This document shows positions 7,946 through 16,782 of a DNA stretch of 64,000 bases, piece by piece. The stretch spans positions 38,622-102,621 of the forward strand of contig CAJUQM010000001.1 in the NCBI GenBank assembly GCA_910588005.1. Direction: 5' to 3'. The notes beneath the pieces were generated by a model, which searched no databases, had not been told where the DNA came from, and worked only from the letters and a program-made list of their open reading frames with translations. The translations under genes were made by a program, and so were the position numbers. The DNA comes from an uncultured Oscillibacter sp. GTDB taxonomy: Bacteria; Bacillota; Clostridia; Oscillospirales; Oscillospiraceae. How positions within the stretch are numbered: position 1 is the stretch's first letter; the number at the start of each line of letters is the position of its first letter.

Positions 7946-9913
7946 TTATTCCTCAGTCTCCGCAGCTTCGTCATCCGCCTCCAGCTCCGCGGCGGGAGCC
8001 AGCAGGGCACGGATCGAAAGAGAGATCTTCTGCTTTTCCTCATCGACAGCAGTGATCTTCACATCCACAGTCTGCCCTTCGGACAGCACGTCCTCCGGCT
8101 TATCAATGCGGCGGTCAGCAATCTGGGAAATGTGGATCAGCCCGTCCACACCGGGCACCACCTCGGCAAAGGCGCCAAAGGTCATCAGCTTGACAATGCG
8201 GACGGTAGCCACATCGCCCACGGCGTATTTATCCATAAATACCTGCCAGGGGTTGACGCTGTGGTCCTTGACGCCCAGGGAGATCTTCCGCTTCTCGGCG
8301 TCAAAGGAGATCACATACACCTCCATGGGATCCCCCACCTTGCAAACCTCGGCGGGAGTCTTGATCCGGCTCCAGCTCAGCTCGGAGATATGTACCATTC
8401 CATCGACGCCGCCAATGTCCACAAACACGCCGTAAGAGGTCATGGACTTCACGGTACCGGAATAACGCTTGCCCTCCGCAATGTTGGCCCACACCTCTTC
8501 CTGGGCGGCCCTGCGGGTTTCGTCAGTAACGGCACGGATGGAGCCTACCACCCGGCGGCGGGCACGATTAACCTCCGTGACGCGCAGCTGCACCTTCTGC
8601 TTGATCATAGCGCTGAGATCCGCGCCCCGGGGCTGTCCGCTCTGAGAGGCGGGAACAAATACCCGCACGCCCTTGACAGAAACCACGATGCCGCCCTTGT
8701 TTTCCTCGGTGACGGTGCCTTCCAGCACGGTCTTTTCCTCAACGGCGGTCTCGATATTCTCCCACACCTTGACGGCGTCCAGGCGCTTTTTGGAAAGCTC
8801 GGCGTAGCCCTCCACATCGTTGACCCGGACAATGTAGGTCTCGATCTCGTCGCCTACTTTGACCACGTCCTCTGGCTTGGCGTTGGGGTCGTCGCTCAAC
8901 TCACTGAACTTAATGTAGGCGGCCTGCTTGGCGCCCACATCAACCTGCACCTCAGTCGGCGTGATGGCCGTGACAATGCCGGTTACCTTCTCCCCTGTAT
9001 TTAAAGTTTTGAAAGATTGATTCAGTAATTCCTCGAAGGACTCCTCTTTGCCCTCGGCCGCTCTGATTTCTTCGCTCATCGTTGCATATACCTCCTTAAT
9101 AATGCCCGCAGGTGTGGAGGCTCCGGCCGTAAGGCCCGCAACAGAACAACCATTGAAAAAATCCGGCGAAAGCTCGTCCGCTCCCTCGATCTGAAAAACG
9201 CGCGGACATCTCTCTTTGCAAATTTCCGTCAAATGTTTGGTGTTGGCGCTTTTACGGTCTCCCACCACGACCACCACGTCCGCCCGGGCGGCAATTTCCG
9301 CCGCTTCAGACTGGCGCTTATGCGTAGCATTGCATATTGTATCAAAGATTTTCGCATTTGTACACTCTTTTTTTATGATTTTCCAAGAAGTTTCAAAAAG
9401 TTCACGAATACAGGTCGTCTGTGCCGTCACAGTCAGCGGCGTCTCCCGGTTCCCGGGAGCGCTGTCCAGCCAACGGCGGACGGCGTCAGGCCCGTCGAAC
9501 ACCAGCGGCTCCCGGCACCAGCTGGCCACTCCCGCCACCTCCGGATGGCAGGGGTCCCCGATGATCACGGCCCGCCGGCCTTCCGCCTCGGCCTGCGCCA
9601 CCAGCCGCTGGATACGCACCACGTTGGGACAGGTGGCGTTTACGCAAGTCACGCCCCGGTTTTCCAAGGCGTCCAATACGCTCTTTTGTTCCCCGTGAGA
9701 GCGAATGACCACCGTGTCCCCGGTATGCAGGAGACACGGGTCTACCGTCTTACGAACCCCCTTCCGGGCGAGATCCTCCACCACATGGGCGTTGTGGATC
9801 AGATCTCCCAGCATCCAGCAGCCCCCTGTCTGTCCGGCGGTTTTCTCCGCCAGCTCCACAGCTCTCCGTACACCGTAGCAAAACCCGGCGCTTTCTGCCA
9901 GCAAAACTCTCAC
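7946..9913 (-). CDS. ispH: Bifunctional 4-hydroxy-3-methylbut-2-enyl diphosphate reductase / S1 RNA-binding protein
   Basis: Residues 1 to about 283 are IspH (LytB), the 4Fe-4S enzyme that makes IPP and DMAPP: Cys12 in GFCYGV, a second cysteine in NATCPNV, the third in CNATHKRQSEA, with the usual TSTPAGII-like motif present as ASTPAGII. Residues about 300-640 hold four S1 domains (each with GV.. DIGGVDGMVHISELSW-like cores), and the tail is acidic (EADDEAAETEE). This IspH-RpsA fusion is a recognised clostridial architecture; the S1 part probably serves as the ribosomal protein S1 equivalent. It overlaps plsC by 4 bp and ends the rpiR-to-ispH transcript. Confidence 0.95.
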   Translation of the reverse strand: MRVLLAESAGFCYGVRRAVELAEKTAGQTGGCWMLGDLIHNAHVVEDLARKGVRKTVDPCLLHTGDTVVIRSHGEQKSVLDALENRGVTCVNATCPNVVRIQRLVAQAEAEGRRAVIIGDPCHPEVAGVASWCREPLVFDGPDAVRRWLDSAPGNRETPLTVTAQTTCIRELFETSWKIIKKECTNAKIFDTICNATHKRQSEAAEIAARADVVVVVGDRKSANTKHLTEICKERCPRVFQIEGADELSPDFFNGCSVAGLTAGASTPAGIIKEVYATMSEEIRAAEGKEESFEELLNQSFKTLNTGEKVTGIVTAITPTEVQVDVGAKQAAYIKFSELSDDPNAKPEDVVKVGDEIETYIVRVNDVEGYAELSKKRLDAVKVWENIETAVEEKTVLEGTVTEENKGGIVVSVKGVRVFVPASQSGQPRGADLSAMIKQKVQLRVTEVNRARRRVVGSIRAVTDETRRAAQEEVWANIAEGKRYSGTVKSMTSYGVFVDIGGVDGMVHISELSWSRIKTPAEVCKVGDPMEVYVISFDAEKRKISLGVKDHSVNPWQVFMDKYAVGDVATVRIVKLMTFGAFAEVVPGVDGLIHISQIADRRIDKPEDVLSEGQTVDVKITAVDEEKQKISLSIRALLAPAAELEADDEAAETEE

Positions 9914-10545
9914 AGCGGCGCTCCTCCCACGGCCTGGCCGCCCAAGGCATAGGCCGCCTCCAAAATGCCGTCCGCAATCTGCTGCATCTCCTCCGACGTG
10001 CCCCTCCGCCCAGTATAATGAGGCTGGAAAGGCTCGCCGAAGATAATGCGGGTACGGTGAAACAGCCTCTTCTCCCCATCCACAAAAACAGGGACCAATA
10101 CGGCGCCGGTCCGCACGCCGATCATGGCTACCCCCGCCTTGGCATGGGCGGGGAGACCGTCTATGTATCCCACGCCATTCCGGACCACGGTGCCCTCCGG
10201 AAAAATCAATAGGTTGTCACCGTCCTTGATGGCCTGCATAGCGGTCCGAACGGTGTTGATGTCGTTGTTCCCCCGGCTGACAGGAAATGCCCCCACCTTT
10301 CGGAGCAGCCATCCCAGCAACGGATTTTGAAACAGCTCCTCCTTCGCCATGATGTGAAGCCGGTAATTCTTAGGCAGTTTCAGCGCCACCAGAATGGGAT
10401 CCCAGTTGCTGGCGTGATTGGGACACAGCAGCGCGCCGCTCTCCGGCAGCCTCTCCATTCCCTCTACGGAGACGGGATGGAGGAGATCCGCCACAAAACC
10501 GACCACGTAGTAAATAAAGACAAATAACCTGTTAAATGGCTTCAT
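9910..10545 (-). CDS. plsC: 1-acyl-sn-glycerol-3-phosphate acyltransferase
   Basis: Acylates lysophosphatidic acid to phosphatidic acid at the membrane. The catalytic HX4D motif is His44-Asp49 (NHASNWD), and the substrate-binding FPEGT is at residues 115-119. One N-terminal hydrophobic stretch (FVFIYYVVGFVADLL) anchors it. 211 aa is typical. It overlaps cmk upstream and ispH downstream by 4 bp each, forming the cmk-plsC-ispH block common in Clostridia. Confidence 0.93.
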   Translation of the reverse strand: MKPFNRLFVFIYYVVGFVADLLHPVSVEGMERLPESGALLCPNHASNWDPILVALKLPKNYRLHIMAKEELFQNPLLGWLLRKVGAFPVSRGNNDINTVRTAMQAIKDGDNLLIFPEGTVVRNGVGYIDGLPAHAKAGVAMIGVRTGAVLVPVFVDGEKRLFHRTRIIFGEPFQPHYTGRRGTSEEMQQIADGILEAAYALGGQAVGGAPL

Positions 10546-11222
10546 ATGCCCCCCGTCCTTCTCCGAATCATCGCCAGCAGCGCCGCCTCGCTCTCCTGAA
10601 AATTTAAATTCGTGGTATCCAGCAGCACGGCGTCCTCCGCCTGCCGCATAGGCGCGGCGGCCCGGTTGGCGTCATTCCAGTCCCGTTTTTTAATCTCCTC
10701 CAAAACCTTCTCATAGGGCTGCGGCGTTCCCCGCTGCTCCAACTCCAAGCAGCGGCGCTCCGCCCGGGCCTCCGGAGAAGCCGTCAAAAAAATCTTGACC
10801 TCCGCATCCGGCAGCACCACAGTGCCAATGTCTCTGCCGTCCATAATGACGCTGTGCTCCCGGGCCAATTTCCGCTGCATCTCCAGCAAAAAGGCCCGCA
10901 CAGACGGGTATGCAGAGACGGCGGAGGCGCAAAGAGAGATCTCCGGCAGGCGGATGGCCCCTGTTACATCCTCTCCGTTCAGCAGCATGCGCTGCAATCC
11001 ATCTTCTTCATAGACCAGCTCCACAGAGATCTCCGGCAGACCGGCCGTCACAGCGGCCTCATTCTCAGGATCAATCCCGTTCATATGCATGTAATAGCCC
11101 ACCGTGCGGTAGATGGCTCCGGTGTCCACGTACAGGTATCCCAGCTTTCCGGCGGCGCTGCGGGCAAGCGTGCTCTTTCCCGCGCCGGAGGGACCGTCGA
11201 TCGCAATGCGGATATGACTCAT
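10542..11222 (-). CDS. cmk: Cytidylate kinase
   Basis: Phosphorylates CMP and dCMP using ATP. The P-loop IDGPSGAGKSTLA is at residues 8-20, followed by DTGAIYRTVG, the CMP-binding MDGRDIGTVVLPDAEVK and the lid region ARAERRCLELEQRG. 226 aa is the usual length. The gene follows the flavoprotein gene by 15 bp and overlaps plsC. Confidence 0.96.
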   Translation of the reverse strand: MSHIRIAIDGPSGAGKSTLARSAAGKLGYLYVDTGAIYRTVGYYMHMNGIDPENEAAVTAGLPEISVELVYEEDGLQRMLLNGEDVTGAIRLPEISLCASAVSAYPSVRAFLLEMQRKLAREHSVIMDGRDIGTVVLPDAEVKIFLTASPEARAERRCLELEQRGTPQPYEKVLEEIKKRDWNDANRAAAPMRQAEDAVLLDTTNLNFQESEAALLAMIRRRTGGI

Positions 11223-11237
11223 CGTCTCTCTCCTCTC

Positions 11238-12479
11238 TCAGCGTTCATCCTTGGCGTTCTCCGCCGCGGCAAAGCCGGCGGCGCGGCCCGTGGCCCAGGC
11301 GATCTGCAGATTAAAGCCGCCTGTATAGGCATCCACGTCGATCAGTTCCCCAGCAAAGTATAATCCCTTTACAACCTTTGACTCCATAGTATTGGGATTG
11401 ATCTCTCCCACCTTGACTCCGCCGGAGGTGACAATCGCGTCCGTCACTGGACAAGGTCCGGCAATTACCACCGGAAAATTCTTTAAAACGGTCAGCAGCC
11501 CCCTCCGCTGCTCCCGGGTGATCTGATGGACCTTTTGACGAAAACCGATTCCGGCGGTTCGGACAATGACCGGAATCAGCTTTTTAGGCAACAGATCACC
11601 CAGCGCATTGCCAAAGTCGTGGTTGGCGTACTTCTCAAAATCCGCCAGCAGGCGCCGGTCCAGGGTCAGTTCATCCAGGGCGGGCTTCAGATCGATTTCC
11701 AGATGATAGGCCCGCTCCCCAAAATGCCGCATGTGGGCAGAGGCCGACAAAATCAGCGGCCCGCTGACGCCAAAGTGTGTAAATAACAGTTCCCCGAAAT
11801 CTGAATAAATCCTCTTATTGTCCTCAAAAACGGTCAGCCTTATATTCCGCAGGGTGAGTCCCTGCAGTTCCCGGCCCAGGCCAAAGTCCCGCAGGGGCAC
11901 CAGGGACCCGTGCAGCGGCGTTACCGTGTGTCCCGCCTCCGCGGCCATACGGTGGCCCTCTCCTGTGGAGCCGGTGGCGGGATAGGACACCCCTCCGGTG
12001 GCCAAAATCACCGCTTCCGCCGGGTAGCGGCGCCGCTCTCCGGCCACTCCCCGGACTGTGCCCTCCGCAATCTCCAAAGCCGCCGCCCGGTCCCGAACAA
12101 TGTCAACCCGCAGTGCCCGCAGCCGCCGCTCCAAAGCGGCGCTGACGTCAAAGGATCGGTCGCTGACCGGAAAAACACGATTGCCACGCTCCGTTTTCAG
12201 CGGCACTCCCAGCGACTCAAAAAAGGCTATGGCATCCCGTCCGTCAAAGCGGGAAAAAGAACTGTAAAGGAATTTCCCATTCCTTGGTATATTGGCCAGC
12301 AGCTCCTCTGTCCCGGCGTTGTTGGTCACGTTACAGCGGCCCTTCCCGGTGATATTCAACTTCTTTCCCAGCCGTTCGTTGGGTTCCAGCAGGGTCACCG
12401 CCCCGCCCTGCTCCGCGGAAGAGACCGCCGCCATCATACCGGCGGCGCCTCCCCCAATTACCACAATTTTTTTATTCAT
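11238..12479 (-). CDS. NAD(P)/FAD-dependent oxidoreductase (HI0933/YhiN/BaiN-like family)
   Basis: Flavoprotein with an N-terminal dinucleotide-binding motif (IVVIGGGAAGMMAAVSSA, residues 4-21), GKKLNITGKGRCNVTN at about 40-55, ATGGVSYPATGSTGEGH in the middle and a C-terminal FAD motif (GLYFAGELIDVDAYTGG). This matches the HI0933 family, which includes E. coli YhiN and the C. scindens protein BaiN. The physiological substrate is unknown, and a bile-acid role should not be assumed. The ATG at 12479 overlaps the rpiR stop by 8 bp; the open frame extends further upstream but inside rpiR. Confidence 0.88.
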   Translation of the reverse strand: MNKKIVVIGGGAAGMMAAVSSAEQGGAVTLLEPNERLGKKLNITGKGRCNVTNNAGTEELLANIPRNGKFLYSSFSRFDGRDAIAFFESLGVPLKTERGNRVFPVSDRSFDVSAALERRLRALRVDIVRDRAAALEIAEGTVRGVAGERRRYPAEAVILATGGVSYPATGSTGEGHRMAAEAGHTVTPLHGSLVPLRDFGLGRELQGLTLRNIRLTVFEDNKRIYSDFGELLFTHFGVSGPLILSASAHMRHFGERAYHLEIDLKPALDELTLDRRLLADFEKYANHDFGNALGDLLPKKLIPVIVRTAGIGFRQKVHQITREQRRGLLTVLKNFPVVIAGPCPVTDAIVTSGGVKVGEINPNTMESKVVKGLYFAGELIDVDAYTGGFNLQIAWATGRAAGFAAAENAKDER

Positions 12480-13338
12480 CGTCCGTTTTCCCAAAGATTC
12501 CGTACTCATTCCAGATGTTCTCCAGCTCCGCAAACGTTTTGGCCGCGTCGGTCCCCAGCCGGAGACCAATGGCAATCAGCAGCGCGTTAATTAAGGAGAG
12601 GGGCGCCACCATGGAATCCACAAAGGAGATCATTTCGCAGGGAGCCAGCAGGGCGGCGTCCGCCATCTGATATACCGGAGACAGCTCGTTGTCTGTAATG
12701 GCGATGATAGACGCCCCCCGGTCCCGGGCGAACTTCACGGTATTCAGCGTCACTTTGGAATACCGCGGAAAGCTGATGGCCACCATCACATCCTCCGGTC
12801 CGATGCGCAGCAGCTGCTCGAAGATCTCCCCGGCGGCGTTGGACTGCACCAGTGTCACATTCTCCGTCAACAGATGCATGTAAAAATTCAGATACCCTGC
12901 CACGAAAGAGGAGGACCGGACACCCAGGATGTAGATATGATGGCAGTTTAAGAGCTGGTCCACAACATGATCAAATTCACTCTGATTGGCCTCTCCCGCC
13001 ATCAGGCGCAGCTTTTCAATGTCAGACTGCACCACTGCCGGCAAGATGGACTGCCTCTCAAACAGATCCCCCGCCGCCTGAATGCGCTGGGTGGAAGTCA
13101 AACGGCTGCGAATCATCTCCTGCAAGGCCCGCTGCATGCTGGGATAGCCGTCATATCCCAGCTCCGAGGCAAACCGCACCACTGTGGACTCGCTGACCTC
13201 CGCCAGCTTGCCCAGCTTACTGGCCGTTAAAAAAGCCGCTTTATCATAATTTTGCAGCATATAGTTTGCAATCCGCTTCTGTCCCTTGGAGAAGCTGTCC
13301 ATATTGGTCTCAATGATATGTAGGATGCTCTTTGCCAC
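12472..13338 (-). CDS. MurR/RpiR family transcriptional regulator
   Basis: N-terminal HTH_6 domain (residues about 1-77; LTASKLGKLAEVSESTVVRFASELG is the helix-turn-helix) and a C-terminal SIS sugar-phosphate-binding domain (about 115-255; YILGVRSSSFVAGYLNFYM). A GTG at 13338 is preferred because GGAGGGG sits 5 nt before it and the resulting 288 aa is normal for the family; upstream TTG/GTG starts to 13377 are possible. It is the first gene of the cmk-plsC-ispH transcript. A 15-bp palindrome over its own -10 suggests autoregulation. The ligand is not deducible. Confidence 0.88.
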   Translation of the reverse strand: MAKSILHIIETNMDSFSKGQKRIANYMLQNYDKAAFLTASKLGKLAEVSESTVVRFASELGYDGYPSMQRALQEMIRSRLTSTQRIQAAGDLFERQSILPAVVQSDIEKLRLMAGEANQSEFDHVVDQLLNCHHIYILGVRSSSFVAGYLNFYMHLLTENVTLVQSNAAGEIFEQLLRIGPEDVMVAISFPRYSKVTLNTVKFARDRGASIIAITDNELSPVYQMADAALLAPCEMISFVDSMVAPLSLINALLIAIGLRLGTDAAKTFAELENIWNEYGIFGKTDDE

Positions 13339-13409
13339 GGTATCCCCTCCACCTGTCTCAGGCACGATCACGCTCAATCTCCCAGTCTAAATATTTAAGA
13401 CCGGTTCCT

Positions 13410-13442
13410 GTGGTATTGTACCACAAAATTTAAAGGATTCAA
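13410..13442 (-). promoter_or_regulatory. Promoter with overlapping palindromic operator for the rpiR-type gene
   Basis: Minus strand: -35 TTGAAT, 16-bp spacer, -10 TACAAT. The -10 is embedded in a perfect 15-bp inverted repeat, GTGGTACAATACCAC (13410-13424). Its position is ideal for a repressor blocking polymerase, and the RpiR-type product is the obvious candidate. Confidence 0.6.
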
Positions 13443-13828
13443 CCGTTTTTTGCAGGATTTTTTTTGAGACTTGCAAAAAGCAGCAATTGCCGGAACGAAT
13501 TGCGAAGCTCAGCCGTCTCCCATTCCCCTTCCAGCGCCAAGACCGGCGCATTCAGCAGGATAGCAGAATGAAGCCGGCGGGGCCGCCCAGTCAATTTAAT
13601 TCCGTCACCAGCCCTTCAAACTTCACACGTTTTTCATTCTGCACGGCGAAAATGACGGGCCGATAACAGTTTCACCGTACAAAGGCGCTGCATGCCGCTT
13701 TGGTAAAGAATGATCCTTTATACGTTCAGAGAGGTTCGAAAACATGTCCTCCGTATTCCAAAATCAATGCCATAGGGATCAACCGCCACACAAATCGCAA
13801 TTATTTTCCAATTATTTTGAAAAACTGT
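13443..13828. other. Intergenic region without a recognised gene
   Basis: About 390 bp between the divergent rpiR and yceD promoters. No open frame with a plausible start and ribosome-binding site, no tRNA and no known structured RNA was recognised. Confidence 0.5.
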
Positions 13829-13857
13829 TTGACAACAGCGCCTTAATCCCTTATAAT
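13829..13857 (+). promoter_or_regulatory. Consensus sigma-A promoter for yceD-rpmF
   Basis: -35 TTGACA and -10 TATAAT, both perfect, with a 17-bp spacer; start near 13864, about 20 nt before the yceD ATG. Fits high expression of a ribosomal protein unit. Confidence 0.88.
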
Positions 13858-13884
13858 ACTAGTCGTGTCATTGCGAGGTAACTT

Positions 13885-14382
13885 ATGCTCTTAGATGTAA
13901 AACCAATTCTGCATACGCCGGGAAAACAGTTGGATTTTCAGTTCCAGATGGATCTCTCTGACATGGAATTTGCGGACCAGCACCCGGTTTCCCATCCTGT
14001 CGCTGTCTCTGGGACCGTCCGGAACTCCGCGGACGTGCTGGGTCTGGACCTGACGGTTCAAACTACGTTGGACAGTGTATGCGACCGCTGCGGCAAGGTC
14101 TTTTCCCGGGAAAAGACGGTTTTTTACCGCTGTATGCTTGCCGAATCCCTGGAAAACGGAGAAAACGACGAGATCGAGTTGCTGGAAAACGGCAAGATAG
14201 ATCTGGATGATTTGGCCCGCACGGTGTTCATTTTAGAGATGGACACCAAAACGCTGTGTTCTGAAGATTGTAAAGGACTGTGTCCCCGCTGCGGCGCCGA
14301 CCTGAACCTCGGCCCCTGCTCCTGCAAAAAGGAGATTGATCCGCGGCTGGCGGTCCTTGCCAAGCTTTTGGAGAACAAATAG
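13885..14382 (+). CDS. yceD: DUF177 (YceD) domain protein
   Basis: 165 aa, with an N-terminal beta-rich half and a C-terminal zinc-ribbon-like segment: CDRCGK near residue 72 and CSEDCKGLCPRCGADLN near 129-145. DUF177 proteins lie directly upstream of rpmF in most bacteria; in plants and E. coli they are linked to 23S rRNA processing or accumulation, but the mechanism is not settled. A GAGGTAACTT ribosome-binding site precedes the ATG. Co-transcribed with rpmF 58 bp downstream. Confidence 0.88.
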   Translation: MLLDVKPILHTPGKQLDFQFQMDLSDMEFADQHPVSHPVAVSGTVRNSADVLGLDLTVQTTLDSVCDRCGKVFSREKTVFYRCMLAESLENGENDEIELLENGKIDLDDLARTVFILEMDTKTLCSEDCKGLCPRCGADLNLGPCSCKKEIDPRLAVLAKLLENK

Positions 14383-14440
14383 AGAAATGAGATAAGGACA
14401 GGCTTGCCCTGCGCCTTTGAACGATCAAGGAGGTGTCACA

Positions 14441-14635
14441 ATGGCAGTACCCAAGAGAAAAGTATCCAAAGCAAGACGCGACAAGCGCCGCAGCTCCACC
14501 TGGAAGCTGGCGTCTCCCGCTCTCGTCGTTTGCCCGAAATGCGGTGCGCAGCACCTGCCTCACAGAATGTGTCAGGAGTGCGGTACGTACAATGGCCGCG
14601 AGGTCAAAGTCGTCAAGTCCGTTGTCGCGAAATAA
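14441..14635 (+). CDS. rpmF: 50S ribosomal protein L32
   Basis: 64 aa (MAVPKRKVSKARRDKRRSST...). The zinc-finger form is present, with cysteine pairs in VCPKCGAQHLPHRMCQECG. The ATG at 14441 follows AAGGAGGTGTCACA; an in-frame ATG eight codons upstream lies before the ribosome-binding site and is not used. Ends at a terminator at 14656-14690. Confidence 0.97.
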   Translation: MAVPKRKVSKARRDKRRSSTWKLASPALVVCPKCGAQHLPHRMCQECGTYNGREVKVVKSVVAK

Positions 14636-14655
14636 GGGATTTTGTATGCTTGCTT

Positions 14656-14690
14656 AGGAGGGAAGATGTTTCTTCCCTCCTTGCTTTTTG
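14656..14690 (+). terminator. Intrinsic terminator after rpmF
   Basis: An 11-bp stem AGGAGGGAAGA and complement around TGTT, then TTGCTTTTTG on the plus strand. Confidence 0.8.
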
Positions 14691-14692
14691 TC

Positions 14693-14721
14693 TTGCTATC
14701 CTGTCTTTCGGCGGGTATAAT
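14693..14721 (+). promoter_or_regulatory. Sigma-A promoter for der-plsY-gpsA
   Basis: -35 TTGCTA, 17-bp spacer, perfect -10 TATAAT; start about 40 nt before der. Confidence 0.75.
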
Positions 14722-14768
14722 ACCTATATAAAATCATCTTTTTACAGATAGAAAGGAAGTGAGGGCCT

Positions 14769-16094
14769 ATGAAACCCATTGTCGCAATCGTGGGGCGGCC
14801 CAATGTGGGCAAGTCTCAGCTGTTCAACAAACTGATCGGCCGGCGTGTCTCGATTGTGGAGGATACTCCCGGCGTCACCCGGGACCGCATCTATGGAGAG
14901 ACCGACTGGAACGGGCGGCAGTTCACCCTCATCGATACCGGCGGCATTGAACCCCGCACCGATAACTTGATCCTGGAGTTTATGCGGGACCAGGCCCAAA
15001 CCGCCATTGAGACCGCCACAGTCATCATTTTTTTGACGGATATCCGCACAGGTCTCACCGCCTCTGACCATGAAGTGGCAAATATGCTGCTGCGCAGCGG
15101 CAAACCCATCGTACTTGCGGTAAACAAAATAGACTCCACCGGTGCGCCGGACCCAGACTTTTATGAATTTTACAATCTGGGACTGGGGGACCCGATTGCC
15201 GTTTCCGCCGTCCACGGCCATGGAACCGGTGACCTTTTAGATGCCTGTGTAGCCTATTTCCCCCCCGAGACGGAGGAGGCGGAGGAGGACGACGCCATCC
15301 ACGTGGCGGTCATCGGCAAGCCCAACGCGGGCAAATCCTCCCTGGTAAATAAGATCTTAGGTGAGGAGCGGGTCATTGTCTCCGATGTGGCCGGCACCAC
15401 CAGGGACGCCATCGACTCCCGGTTTGAAAACGGCAATGGCTGCTTCGTCTTTATCGACACTGCCGGCATCCGGCGGCGCTCCAAAGTCTCAGAGGATATT
15501 GAAAAGTACAGCGTCCTCCGGGCCACTATGGCCATCGAACGGGCAGACGTATGTCTGATCCTTATCGACGCCACCGAAGGCGTCACGGAACAGGACACGA
15601 AGGTGGCGGGTCTGGCCCATGAGGCCGGAAAGGCCAGTATCATCGTGGTGAACAAGTGGGACTTGATTGAAAAGGACGGCAAGACCATGGACCGCATGCG
15701 TGAGGAGGTCCGGCAGGGTCTCAGCTTTATGCCCTACGCCCCGATCCTCTTTATCTCCGCCAAGACCGGGCAGCGGGTAGAGCGTCTGTTCGAGCTGATC
15801 GACTATGTCTCCAACCAGGCTTCCACCCGGATCACCACGGGAATGCTGAACAACGTCCTGGCGGACGCCCAGACCCGGGTCCAGCCCCCCACCGACAAGG
15901 GCCGCCGGCTAAAGATCTACTATATGACGCAAGTGGGTGTGAAGCCCCCCCATTTCGTCATCTTCTGCAACGACACCCGTTTATTCCACTTCTCATACCA
16001 GCGGTATATTGAAAACTGCATTCGCAGCACCTTTGGTTTGGAGGGAACGCCTGTCATTCTCTCCGTCCGGCAGCGGGGCGAAAAGGAGGAGTGA
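14769..16094 (+). CDS. der: Ribosome biogenesis GTPase Der
   Basis: Tandem GTPase needed for 50S assembly. First G domain: P-loop GRPNVGKSQLF at residues 8-18, DTPGVTRDR, NKID. Second G domain from about residue 177: GKPNAGKSSLV, DVAGTTRDAIDS, DTAG, NKWDLIEK. A C-terminal KH-like domain ends in VILSVRQRGEKEE. 441 aa is standard. plsY starts 4 bp after its stop. Confidence 0.97.
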   Translation: MKPIVAIVGRPNVGKSQLFNKLIGRRVSIVEDTPGVTRDRIYGETDWNGRQFTLIDTGGIEPRTDNLILEFMRDQAQTAIETATVIIFLTDIRTGLTASDHEVANMLLRSGKPIVLAVNKIDSTGAPDPDFYEFYNLGLGDPIAVSAVHGHGTGDLLDACVAYFPPETEEAEEDDAIHVAVIGKPNAGKSSLVNKILGEERVIVSDVAGTTRDAIDSRFENGNGCFVFIDTAGIRRRSKVSEDIEKYSVLRATMAIERADVCLILIDATEGVTEQDTKVAGLAHEAGKASIIVVNKWDLIEKDGKTMDRMREEVRQGLSFMPYAPILFISAKTGQRVERLFELIDYVSNQASTRITTGMLNNVLADAQTRVQPPTDKGRRLKIYYMTQVGVKPPHFVIFCNDTRLFHFSYQRYIENCIRSTFGLEGTPVILSVRQRGEKEE

Positions 16095-16098
16095 GCGT

Positions 16099-16782
16099 AT
16101 GGAAAACTGGTGGCTTTTAATCCTGCTGGTGTACGGCGGTCCAGCGCTGTGTGCTTACCTGCTGGGCTGCTTCAACGGCGCCGTCATTGTCTCCAAGTAT
16201 ATTCTGCGGGACGATGTACGCCGCCACGGCAGCGGCAACGCTGGGCTCACCAACTTCTACCGCACCTTCGGCGGTCCACTGACGACGGTGGTAATCCTAA
16301 CAGATGTTCTAAAGGCGGTTTTTGCCCTCTTGCTGGGGGCCTGGGCCTTTGGATGGCTTCCCGGAGGCTGTCTGGCACTGTTTGACCATCATGTAGACGG
16401 CGTGCTGTTCGGCAAATACTGGGCAGGCCTCTTCTGCCTCCTGGGTCACATGTTTCCCTGTATGTTTCATTTCAAGGGCGGCAAGGGCATCCTCTCCGGC
16501 GGCACCATCGCCATTATGATCGACTGGCGCATCGCCCTGGTGGTCTGGGGAGGTTTTTTACTCCTGACCATCCTCACCAGGTACGTCTCCCTGGGTTCCC
16601 TGTGGGCCGGCGCCAGCTTCCCCTTCGCCACCTGGGCGTGCTACCCGGACCCGGTGATTGTCATTCTGGGCTTCCTCTGCGGGGGGCTGGTGGTCTGGCA
16701 GCACCGGGCCAACATCAAACGGCTTCTCTCCGGCACGGAGAATAAATTCAGCCTGCATCACAAAAAGGAGGGCGGCACATGA
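16099..16782 (+). CDS. plsY: Glycerol-3-phosphate acyltransferase PlsY
   Basis: Integral membrane enzyme that acylates glycerol-3-phosphate from acyl-phosphate, the first step of phospholipid synthesis. Family motifs are present: LLGCFNGAVIVSKY, the DDVRRHGSGNAGLTNFYRTFG substrate loop, GHMFPCMFHFKGGKG, and a C-terminal hydrophobic segment with QHRANIKRLLSGTENKF. 227 aa is about 20-30 residues longer than usual because of a central insertion (FDHHVDGVLFGKYW). The ATG follows AAAAGGAGGAGTGAGCGT. It overlaps gpsA by 4 bp. Confidence 0.93.
   Translation: MENWWLLILLVYGGPALCAYLLGCFNGAVIVSKYILRDDVRRHGSGNAGLTNFYRTFGGPLTTVVILTDVLKAVFALLLGAWAFGWLPGGCLALFDHHVDGVLFGKYWAGLFCLLGHMFPCMFHFKGGKGILSGGTIAIMIDWRIALVVWGGFLLLTILTRYVSLGSLWAGASFPFATWACYPDPVIVILGFLCGGLVVWQHRANIKRLLSGTENKFSLHHKKEGGT

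Noticed and set aside
7937..9004. A 355-codon plus-strand open frame antisense to the S1 domains of ispH.
   Set aside because: Shadow of repeated S1 coding sequence; no ribosome-binding site.
13600..13760. A tRNA-like GGTTCGAAA string near 13732.
   Set aside because: No matching acceptor, D or anticodon stems could be drawn, and no CCA end or anticodon loop is present.
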